From: an uncultured Actinoplanes sp.
GTDB lineage: Bacteria > Actinomycetota > Actinomycetes > Mycobacteriales > Micromonosporaceae
NCBI GenBank assembly: GCA_934667465.1
Contig: CAKUMG010000387.1
Location: 1-6,132 of the forward strand
Length of the DNA: 6,132 nucleotides
Direction: 5' to 3'
Position numbers and translations under genes: made by a program
Part shown: one piece after another, positions 1-6,132 of the stretch
Layout of the letters: each line of letters begins with the position of its first letter
Position numbering within the stretch: the stretch's first letter is position 1
The notes under the pieces: model-generated
What the model was told of the DNA's origin: nothing
Database searches by the model: none
What the model saw: the letters and a program-made list of their open reading frames with translations, nothing else

Positions 1-1957
<1,957 letters not shown>

Positions 1958-1963
1958 GTGGCC

Positions 1964-1969
1964 AGTATC
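1964..1969 (-). promoter_or_regulatory. Candidate -10 box of the glgP promoter (GATACT)
   Basis: On the minus strand GATACT matches the conserved A2 and T6 of a sigma70-type -10 (TAnnnT-like). It ends 6 nt before the glgP GTG, so transcription would start at or within a base of the start codon and give a leaderless mRNA. That fits the absence of a Shine-Dalgarno sequence. No good TTGACA-like -35 is present at 16-18 nt. That position is taken by the AAGCGCTT palindrome, so this promoter may depend on or be blocked by the factor that binds there. This is inference from position and weak sequence similarity. Confidence 0.4.
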
Positions 1970-1970
1970 G

Positions 1971-1986
1971 TCCCGCCCGGGCGGGA
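1971..1986. repeat. Perfect 16-bp palindrome TCCCGCCCGGGCGGGA in the glgP promoter gap
   Basis: TCCCGCCC is followed directly by its reverse complement GGGCGGGA, with no loop. It lies between the candidate -10 box of glgP and the AAGCGCTT operator and shares three bases with the latter. With no loop and no following T-run it is a poor intrinsic terminator, so a dimeric-protein binding site is more likely. Chance in GC-rich DNA is also possible. Confidence 0.45.
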
Positions 1987-1996
1987 AAGCGCTTCC
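1984..1996. promoter_or_regulatory. LacI-family-type operator upstream of glgP (site 1, GGAAAGCGCTTCC)
   Basis: The core AAGCGCTT is a perfect palindrome with a central CG, the hallmark of LacI/CcpA-family operators. The 13-mer is identical to the copy at 2695-2707. Its centre lies 33-34 bp upstream of the glgP GTG, over the expected -35 region if the mRNA is leaderless, which suits a repressor. GGGCGG flanks it on both sides as a direct repeat (1979-1984 and 1997-2002). The family assignment rests on the known operator style of LacI regulators. Which regulator and sugar are involved cannot be seen here. Confidence 0.55.
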
Positions 1997-2004
1997 GGGC
2001 GGTG

Positions 2005-2015
2005 CACGAGTCGTG
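2005..2015. repeat. Inverted repeat CACGA-G-TCGTG between the secreted-protein gene and glgP
   Basis: This is a perfect 5-bp inverted repeat around one central base, about 20 bp downstream of the secreted-protein stop codon in the transcription direction and about 50 bp upstream of glgP. It is too short for a convincing terminator and no T-run follows. It could be a minor operator half-site pair or chance. Confidence 0.25.
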
Positions 2016-2033
2016 ACGGGCGGGGTGCGGAGA

Positions 2034-2603
2034 TCAGTCGTCGTCGGACGGGTCGTCGGACGGGCCGCTGGTCGGGGCGTCGCTCGGGCCGCTGGTCGGG
2101 TCGTCACTCGGGTCGTCGGACGGGGTGGGCGTGACCGAGGGCGACGGCGACGGGGTGGGCTTGGGCGAGGGGGTGGGCTTGGGAGACGGCGACGGGGCCG
2201 GCTTGACCCTGCCGGAGGCGATGACGAGCGCGGCGGTCCACGTGCCGTCGACGGCCCGCCCGCCGAGCTCGATCCGGAACCCGGCGGCGAGCGCGGAGAG
2301 CGCTGCCTTGCGGCCGTTGTCCCGGATCTTCGTGCCGGCCGGCACGGCGACGGTGATGGTCTGCCGCCGTACGTTCTTGGTGCCGCCCTTCGCGTACACG
2401 GTGACCGTTCCGGCGGCGGCGTCGACGGCGGTGACCGTTCCGGACGCGGCGAAAACGAGGACCTTGGCCGGCTTGGGCTTGTGCTTGGCCGCGTGCACCG
2501 CCGCTGCGGACGCGGGCGACGCCTGGGCGGCCGTGACCGGGGTGGCGAAGAGGACGACTGCGCCTGCCAGGACTGCGGCGGCTACGGAACGGCGTACGCG
2601 CAT
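2034..2603 (-). CDS. Secreted protein with DUF5666-like domain and Pro/Ser/Asp-rich tail (189 aa)
   Basis: The function is unknown. The protein begins MRVRRS, followed by an Ala/Val/Leu-rich hydrophobic stretch (about 7-25) and an AQA cleavage motif at 26-28, a standard Sec signal peptide. No lipobox cysteine is present. Residues 48-130 read as a small beta-rich module ([49 protein letters not shown]) resembling DUF5666-type domains. Residues 135-189 are low complexity: SPKPT/SPSP units, then Asp-rich PSDD and TSGPSD units. There is no LPxTG motif or C-terminal membrane helix, so release or loose wall association is likely. The ATG at 2603 is preferred over an in-frame upstream start (frame open to 2720). 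It directly precedes the signal peptide and has AAGGAG 10 nt upstream. It starts 7 nt after the membrane kinase stops, which indicates co-transcription. It could be a target or an accessory sensor of the kinases, but neither is shown. Confidence 0.85.
   Translation of the reverse strand: MRVRRSVAAAVLAGAVVLFATPVTAAQASPASAAAVHAAKHKPKPAKVLVFAASGTVTAVDAAAGTVTVYAKGGTKNVRRQTITVAVPAGTKIRDNGRKAALSALAAGFRIELGGRAVDGTWTAALVIASGRVKPAPSPSPKPTPSPKPTPSPSPSVTPTPSDDPSDDPTSGPSDAPTSGPSDDPSDDD
2037..2195 (-). repeat. Low-complexity repeat tract encoding the Pro/Ser/Asp tail
   Basis: Degenerate short units recur here: GGGCTTGGGCGAGGG-like words (+ strand) encode PSPKPT repeats at about 2150-2190. GGTCGTCGGACGG and GGCCGCTGGTCGGG words, each seen at least twice, encode PSDDPSDD and TSGPSD at about 2037-2130. 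Such tracts vary in length between strains by slippage. The coding frame is kept through to the TGA at 2036-2034. Confidence 0.7.
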
Positions 2604-2610
2604 AGGGGTT

Positions 2611-4647
2611 TCACTCCTTGCTCGGGGATCTCCCAGCGTCGGTGTCCCCGGGTGCGGACCGGGTGCCGACCGGAACCAGGCCGGTTGCGTTCCCGGAAAG
2701 CGCTTCCCCGGCGAGCTCATCCCCGGGAAGCGCTTCCGGCGCCGGGATCAACGGCAGCGTCACGGTGAACGTGCTCCCGGCATCGACCCGCGACGTCACC
2801 CCGACCGTCCCCCCGTGCTCGGTGACGATCGTGCGCACGATCGCGAGCCCCAGCCCGGGCCCCTGCACGGCCCGGTCCATGGCATTGGCCGCCCGGTGGA
2901 ACGGCGTGAACAGATCCCCGAGATCCCCCGCCGGGATCCCGATCCCGGTGTCGGTCACCGCCAGGATCGCGCTTCCCCCGTCCGGCCCGACGCGGTACGT
3001 GACGGTCCCGCCCGCGCCGGTGAACTTGAGCGCGTTGTCGAGCAGGTTCCGCAGCGCCCGCGCGAGCCGCCGCTCGTCCCCGGTCACCCAGGCCGCCGTG
3101 GCCTCGCCCGCGAACACGATCCCGCGCCCCTGCGCGAGCGACGCGTACTCTCCGTGCAATGCGGTGACGACGGCGGCGAGATCGACAGCGGTCGCCGGCT
3201 CGCCGATCGTGGCCGACGCCTTGTCGAGCAGCAGCAGGTCGGCGACGGTGGCCTGGAGCCGGTGGGCGTTGCGCAGGATGGCGCCGAGCCCGCGCTCCTG
3301 CAGCGGGGTGAGGTCGCCGCCGTCACCGTCCGCGAGCATCTCCGTGTAACCCAGGATGCTGGTCAGCGGCGTCCGCAACTCGTGGGTGACGGTGGCGACG
3401 AACGTGTCCTTGCGCTCGTCGAGCACGCGCAGCTCGCGGATCAGGCGGCGCTGGCGGTCGTGCAGGCGCTGCTGGTGCATGGCGTGGTCGACCTCGCGGG
3501 CCAGGGTGACGAGCAGCCGGCGTTCCTCGTCGCTCCACTCGGGGCGGGCGCGGCGGACCACGTAGAGCAGGCCGTCTCCGTCGAGCGGCACGGCGAGCGC
3601 CCCGGCCTGGTGCGGCACGTCGCGGGCCTCGCCCGGCTCCCCGGCGACGATGTCCTGGACGGTCCGGGCGGACAGCGAGGGCGCGCGCTCGGGCCAGGTG
3701 ACGTCGATGCCGCGGGTGTCGTCGAGCGCGATCCGCCCGTGCACCGCGTCGGCACCGAGCGTCTCGCCGATCAGGGCGGCGACCCGGCGGGCGGCGGCGC
3801 CGGGGTCGAGGTGCTCGCGCAGTTCGACGGCGACGGCCTGGCGCAGGTCGGTGCGCAGGATGCGGGCGGCGTCGGCGGCGTGCAGGCGCTCGGTCTCGGC
3901 GGCGAGGAGATTGAGGGTCTCGATCACCGTACGCATCTCGCGTGGCCCGCACGGCGTCGCGCGCGCCGAGAGTTCTCCCCCGGCGAGGCGGCTCAGGGTC
4001 CGGCGCATGTGCTCGAGCGGGGCGAGCACCTGGCGGCGGCCCCACAATCCCAGCGCCAGCGCCCCGGCGAGCGCGGCGGCGGCCAGGGCGGCGAAGGCGA
4101 GCTGGACCAGGCGCGACTCCCGGCGGTCCGCGGCGGCGACGGCCCGCTGCTCGGTGCGTACGGCGGTGTCCACGGCGGCGTTGACGGTGCGCAGCTCGTC
4201 GAAGAGTTGCTTCCCGCGCTCGGCCAGCGGCAGGCCGGGGTCGGCGGCCGGGGCGGTGCCGACCGCGGTGACGATCGGGGTCGCATAGCCGGCGAGCCAG
4301 TTCGAGGCCGCCGACCGCTCCGCGGTCACCAGGTTCAGGATGGCCGGGTCGGTGGTCCTCGCCGCCACGACGTCGAGCGCGCGGAACGCGGCGGCCCGGC
4401 CCTCGGCGTACGGCTGCAGGAAGTCCCGTCTCCCGGTGATCTGGTAGCCGCGCAGGCCGGTCTCGGCGTCGGTCATGTGCTGGAGCACGGCCTCGTTGGC
4501 GTCGCGCGCGGCCTCGAGGCGCGCGGTGTGGGCGGCGTGCCGGGTCTGCAGCCGGTCCGAGACGACGAGCTGGGCCGTGACGAAGCCGGCCAGCAGCAGG
4601 ACCACCAGGGCGAAGCCGGCCAGGATCCGGCGCTGCAGCGTCAGCAC
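2611..4647 (-). CDS. Membrane histidine kinase: CHASE3-like sensor, HAMP, GAF-like, HisKA, HATPase_c (678 aa)
   Basis: This is a membrane sensor that autophosphorylates on histidine and would pass the phosphate to a response regulator not seen in this window. A first membrane helix spans about 8-29 and an extracytoplasmic helical region about 35-175. That region carries the CHASE3-type signature AETGLRGYQITGRRDFLQPY (61-80). A second helix lies at about 180-202, HAMP at about 203-255, and a degenerate GAF-like region at about 268-392. HisKA has the H-box THELRTPLTSILGYTE with His422. HATPase_c shows the N box (LRNLLDNALKF, N534/N538), G1 TDTGIGIP (Asp566) and G2 GPGLGLAI (596-603), so it looks active. 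A tail of about 45 residues (633-678) is not part of the kinase fold; two in-frame EAL(P/S)G units in it are written by operator-like DNA. The GTG at 4647 is chosen for its GGAGG site 7 nt upstream. It starts 2 nt after the preceding kinase gene ends. The reading frame stays open upstream to 5745, but that part is antisense-quality Arg/Pro-rich shadow. Confidence 0.95.
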   Translation of the reverse strand: MLTLQRRILAGFALVVLLLAGFVTAQLVVSDRLQTRHAAHTARLEAARDANEAVLQHMTDAETGLRGYQITGRRDFLQPYAEGRAAAFRALDVVAARTTDPAILNLVTAERSAASNWLAGYATPIVTAVGTAPAADPGLPLAERGKQLFDELRTVNAAVDTAVRTEQRAVAAADRRESRLVQLAFAALAAAALAGALALGLWGRRQVLAPLEHMRRTLSRLAGGELSARATPCGPREMRTVIETLNLLAAETERLHAADAARILRTDLRQAVAVELREHLDPGAAARRVAALIGETLGADAVHGRIALDDTRGIDVTWPERAPSLSARTVQDIVAGEPGEARDVPHQAGALAVPLDGDGLLYVVRRARPEWSDEERRLLVTLAREVDHAMHQQRLHDRQRRLIRELRVLDERKDTFVATVTHELRTPLTSILGYTEMLADGDGGDLTPLQERGLGAILRNAHRLQATVADLLLLDKASATIGEPATAVDLAAVVTALHGEYASLAQGRGIVFAGEATAAWVTGDERRLARALRNLLDNALKFTGAGGTVTYRVGPDGGSAILAVTDTGIGIPAGDLGDLFTPFHRAANAMDRAVQGPGLGLAIVRTIVTEHGGTVGVTSRVDAGSTFTVTLPLIPAPEALPGDELAGEALSGNATGLVPVGTRSAPGDTDAGRSPSKE
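2614..2619 (-). promoter_or_regulatory. Ribosome binding site AAGGAG for the secreted-protein gene
   Basis: AAGGAG encodes the last two residues (KE) of the upstream kinase, directly before its TGA, and lies 10 nt upstream of the ATG at 2603. It decides the start: the upstream in-frame start at 2720 lacks both this site and a following signal peptide. Confidence 0.8.
2695..2707. promoter_or_regulatory. LacI-type operator-like site 2 inside the kinase 3' end (GGAAAGCGCTTCC)
   Basis: The 13-mer is identical to the site upstream of glgP. It lies within codons for EALSG (residues 648-652) in the non-conserved kinase tail, centred about 98 bp upstream of the secreted-protein ATG and 30 bp from the next site. 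That 30-bp spacing is close to three helical turns, so two dimers would sit on nearly the same face. A role for an internal promoter or as a roadblock is inference. Confidence 0.45.
2726..2737. promoter_or_regulatory. LacI-type operator-like site 3 inside the kinase 3' end (perfect GGAAGCGCTTCC)
   Basis: A 12-bp perfect palindrome centred on CG, the most symmetric of the set. It encodes EALPG (residues 638-642) and is 30 bp, or 10 codons, from site 2. It is centred about 128 bp upstream of the secreted-protein start. The same caveats apply as for site 2. Confidence 0.45.
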
Positions 4648-4649
4648 GG

Positions 4650-5906
4650 TCAGGCCTCCGGCAGGGTGACGACGACGGTGGTGCCGCCGCCGGGCGCGGC
4701 CTCGACGTGGATCCGGCCGCCGTGCCGGTCGACGATGCGCCGGCAGGTGGACAGGCCCACGCCGAACCCGGGTGCGGCGCCGTCGACCTGCGAGAACATC
4801 TCGAACACCCGGTCGCGCTGCGCGGCGGGGATGCCGATGCCGTTGTCGGTGACGGTGATCCGCCAGTCGTCGCCGGCCGGCTCCGCGGCGACGGTGATCC
4901 GGCTGGGCCGGTCCGGGCGGCGGTACTTGACCGCGTTGCCGATCAGGTTCTGGAACAGCTGGCGCAGCAGCGTCGGGTCGGCCGACAGCCGCGGCAGCCC
5001 GGGCGCGATGGTGACCTCCGCGCCGCCCGCGCCGATCACCTCCTCGAGGTCGAGCAGCGCCTGCCCGGCCACATCGGCGAGGTCGGCACGGTCCCGGCGG
5101 CAGACCTCCCCACCGGCCCGCGCATAGGTGAGCAGCGACTCGATCAGCTCCTGGGCCCGGGTGACGGCCCGCGTCGTCGCGTCGATCCACTGGTGGGCCC
5201 GATCGTCGAGGCCCGCGCCGTACTCGTCGGCGAGCAGCTCCAGGTAGCCGCCGACCACCGCCATCGGCGCGGCCAGGTCGTGGCTGACCACCCCGGCGAA
5301 CTGTTCCAGCTCGGCGTTCGAGCGCCGCAGCTCGGCGATGGTGGCGGCGAGTTCGGCGTGGGCGCGTTCCAGGGCCGCGCGCTGGCTGCGGGACTCGCCG
5401 AGCAGCCGGGCGTTGTCGCGGGCCTGGCGGCGCCGCTCGAACAGGGCCAGGACCACCGCGGCCAGGTCCTCGAGCCGCCCGATCTGCTCGCCGGTCAGCT
5501 CGCGCGGCTCGCTGTCGAAGACGCACAGGGTGCCGAGGGCGTGCCCCTGCGGGGTGACCAGGGGCGCCGACGCATAGAACCGGACGTCGGCGAGCAGGCC
5601 GGTCACCCAGGGATTGTTCGCGTACGTGGGATCGTCGCGCGCGTCGGGGACGTAGGTGAACCGGCCGGACTCGAACCGGACCGCGCACATCGAGTCGGAG
5701 CGCGCCGAGTCGCCGCCGGCGAACCCGGTCGTCGTGAGCTGGCACTGGCGGTGCTCGTCGATCAGGTTGAGCGTGGCCGTGGGCACCCCGGCGACGGCCG
5801 CGGCGACCCGGACGACGGCCTCCAGCTCGTCGTCGGCGGGCGAGTCGAGCAGCCGGTACTCGTGCAGCGCCGCCAGGCGCTCACGTTCCCGGTGCGACTC
5901 CCTCAC
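4650..5906 (-). CDS. Soluble GAF-domain sensor histidine kinase (418 aa)
   Basis: This is a cytoplasmic histidine kinase without membrane helices. An N-terminal GAF domain (about 15-155) has the usual ERLAAL..YRLLDSP lead-in, LNLIDEHRQ, the Cys74 region (SMCAV, where relatives have F-C-A-H) and RFYASAPLVTPQGHALGTLCVFD (109-131). A coiled-coil linker at about 156-203 (ERRRQARDNARLL...AELRRSNAELEQF) leads to HisKA with His209 in VVSHDLAAPMAVVGGYLELL. HATPase_c has N box LFQNLIGNAVKYR (N320/N324), G1 TDNGIGIP (Asp354) and G2 GFGVGLS (380-386). All catalytic boxes look intact. The SHDLxxP H-box is the form seen in phytochrome-like and other soluble kinases. The GAF ligand cannot be read from sequence. 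The start is GTG at 5906; its Shine-Dalgarno is poor, but no other in-frame start lies between the stop at 5979-5981 and the GAF lead-in. It is the first gene of the likely kinase operon. No response regulator adjoins it within the window. Confidence 0.95.
   Translation of the reverse strand: MRESHRERERLAALHEYRLLDSPADDELEAVVRVAAAVAGVPTATLNLIDEHRQCQLTTTGFAGGDSARSDSMCAVRFESGRFTYVPDARDDPTYANNPWVTGLLADVRFYASAPLVTPQGHALGTLCVFDSEPRELTGEQIGRLEDLAAVVLALFERRRQARDNARLLGESRSQRAALERAHAELAATIAELRRSNAELEQFAGVVSHDLAAPMAVVGGYLELLADEYGAGLDDRAHQWIDATTRAVTRAQELIESLLTYARAGGEVCRRDRADLADVAGQALLDLEEVIGAGGAEVTIAPGLPRLSADPTLLRQLFQNLIGNAVKYRRPDRPSRITVAAEPAGDDWRITVTDNGIGIPAAQRDRVFEMFSQVDGAAPGFGVGLSTCRRIVDRHGGRIHVEAAPGGGTTVVVTLPEA
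4655..4659 (-). promoter_or_regulatory. Ribosome binding site GGAGG for the membrane kinase
   Basis: GGAGG lies in the last codons of the GAF kinase gene, 7 nt upstream of the GTG at 4647. The upstream stop (4650-4652) falls between the RBS and the start, the classic layout for termination-reinitiation coupling. This pins the start of the second kinase. Confidence 0.85.
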
Positions 5907-5975
5907 CTCAAGGTCTTCGGCAGATCCGGCCCCGGCCTGAACCGGTCGGACCCTTGCCTGAGAGCAACCTGAAGG

Positions 5976-5994
5976 TCGTTACCAACTCGTTACC
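5976..5994. repeat. Tandem direct repeat TCGTTACC-AAC-TCGTTACC (11-bp period)
   Basis: Two exact 8-bp copies (5976-5983 and 5987-5994) recur one helical turn apart. A third exact copy is at 6104-6111. On the minus strand the word is GGTAACGA. As GTTAC-N6-GTTAC it fits the GTnAC-N6 box style described for the actinobacterial regulators GlnR and MtrA, both OmpR-type response regulators. Assigning either factor is inference. It lies 70-90 bp upstream of the kinase GTG and overlaps a possible -10. Confidence 0.6.
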
Positions 5995-5997
5995 ATA
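5992..5997 (-). promoter_or_regulatory. Weak candidate -10 box (TATGGT) of the kinase operon
   Basis: TATGGT on the minus strand fits TAnnnT and is the most AT-rich spot in the region. No clear -35 hexamer is visible 16-18 nt upstream. The resulting leader would be about 80 nt. Because it overlaps the second TCGTTACC copy, a protein bound there would occlude it. Low-confidence guess. Confidence 0.25.
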
Positions 5998-6006
5998 TCG
6001 CGGCGA

Positions 6007-6016
6007 CACACGTGTG
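6007..6016. repeat. Perfect palindrome CACACGTGTG
   Basis: A 10-bp perfect palindrome that shares its right end with the CRP-like site starting at 6013. It could be an operator by itself or part of a composite site. Confidence 0.4.
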
Positions 6017-6028
6017 GTGACGGTCACA
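6013..6028. promoter_or_regulatory. CRP/GlxR-like site TGTGG-N6-TCACA
   Basis: It matches the CRP-family consensus TGTGA-N6-TCACA at 9 of the 10 defined bases. CRP-type regulators (GlxR or Crp in actinobacteria) bind such sites, often in carbon-metabolism genes. It lies about 110-120 bp upstream of the kinase GTG. A single short match is suggestive only. Confidence 0.4.
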
Positions 6029-6071
6029 CCGTGGGCCCCGTCCGATTTGGCCGAGATCGCCATCCTTCGAT

Positions 6072-6086
6072 GTGACACACAGTGAC
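6072..6086. repeat. Direct repeat GTGAC-ACACA-GTGAC
   Basis: Two exact GTGAC words have a 10-bp period, followed at once by a near-copy GTGAT (6087-6091). Another GTGAC lies at 6017-6021 inside the CRP-like site. Direct repeats one helical turn apart are typical of OmpR-type regulators (MtrA-like GTNAC words), but the regulator is not identifiable. Confidence 0.35.
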
Positions 6087-6103
6087 GTGATCTCGAGGTG
6101 CCC

Positions 6104-6111
6104 TCGTTACC
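6104..6111. repeat. Third copy of TCGTTACC
   Basis: An exact copy of the 8-mer found in tandem at 5976-5994, same orientation, 117 bp from the second copy. Three exact copies within 136 bp are unlikely by chance for a word with four A/T bases in this GC-rich DNA. Confidence 0.5.
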
Positions 6112-6132
6112 GGCCGGTAGCCGCCCCTCTTG

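Larger units (their letters stand above)
5907..6132. other. Gene-free upstream region of the kinase operon, rich in short repeats
   Basis: No credible coding region was found on either strand. The base composition is visibly less GC-rich than in the genes (for example GTTACCATATCG near 5989-6000). It holds the TCGTTACC repeats, a CACACGTGTG palindrome, a CRP-like 16-mer and a GTGAC direct repeat, each listed separately. It is presumably the promoter region of the leftward kinase operon. If a rightward gene begins beyond 6132 it would be a shared divergent promoter. That cannot be told from this window. Confidence 0.7.

Noticed and set aside
1971..2015. Intrinsic terminator between the secreted-protein gene and glgP
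   Set aside because: The palindromes have no usable loop or are too short, and no T-run follows on the minus strand. Operators are the better reading.
2037..2130. CRISPR-like or VNTR array from the repeated GGTCGTCGGACGG words
   Set aside because: Units are short, degenerate and in frame with a Pro/Ser/Asp protein tail, with no spacers of constant length.
2604..2720. Longer start for the secreted protein (frame open up to 2720)
   Set aside because: The extra 39 residues overlap the kinase end, would bury the signal peptide, and lack the AAGGAG site that serves the ATG at 2603.
2125..5127. A 1000-residue open frame on the plus strand opposite the kinases
   Set aside because: It has no family motifs, is of skewed composition and is exactly antisense to two clear histidine kinases. 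High GC removes stop codons from such frames.
4648..5745. N-terminal extension of the membrane kinase frame into the GAF kinase gene
   Set aside because: The extension is Arg/Pro-rich out-of-frame translation of the GAF kinase. The GTG at 4647 has a GGAGG site and begins directly at the first membrane helix.
4707..5972. A 421-residue plus-strand frame opposite the GAF kinase
   Set aside because: Antisense shadow. The minus frame carries intact H, N, G1 and G2 boxes.

Overview
The window is GC-rich DNA (by eye above 70% G+C, third codon positions almost all G or C) with GTG starts and actinobacterial-style gene families. This suggests a high-GC actinomycete. A Micromonosporaceae/Actinoplanes-like source is my guess from the look of the proteins, not something the sequence proves. 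All four genes lie on the minus strand and read right to left.

In transcription order the layout is as follows. (1) 5907-6132 is a 226-base gene-free upstream region, dense in short repeats: three copies of TCGTTACC, a CRP-like 16-mer, a CACACGTGTG palindrome and a GTGAC direct repeat. (2) 5906-4650 encodes a soluble GAF-domain histidine kinase. (3) 4647-2611 encodes a membrane CHASE3-HAMP-GAF-like histidine kinase. It starts 2 nt after the first kinase stops and has a strong GGAGG ribosome binding site inside that gene's end. (4) 2603-2034 encodes a 189-residue secreted protein with a DUF5666-like beta domain and a Pro/Ser/Asp tail. It starts 7 nt after the second kinase stops, and its ribosome binding site (RBS) abuts that stop codon. 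(5) 2033-1958 is a 76-base gap packed with palindromes. (6) 1957-1 encodes the first 652 residues of glycogen phosphorylase (GlgP). The gene runs off the left edge just before the expected PLP-lysine motif.

Genes 2-4 look like one tightly packed operon: two histidine kinases, no response regulator in view, and a secreted protein. glgP appears to have its own promoter in the 76-base gap. A GATACT -10-like box sits where it would make the mRNA leaderless at the GTG.

The most notable signal is a LacI-family-type operator word, GGAA(A)GCGCTTCC. It occurs upstream of glgP (1984-1996) and twice more, 30 bp apart, inside the 3' coding end of the membrane kinase gene (2695-2707 and 2726-2737), about 100 and 130 bp upstream of the secreted-protein start. 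A weaker fourth match lies inside glgP. This suggests, but does not prove, that one sugar-responsive LacI-type regulator acts on both glgP and the kinase/secreted-protein locus. Nothing here is an obvious mobile element, CRISPR array, RNA gene or defence system. The core genes are ordinary and the interest lies in the regulatory DNA and the kinase-kinase-secreted protein arrangement.
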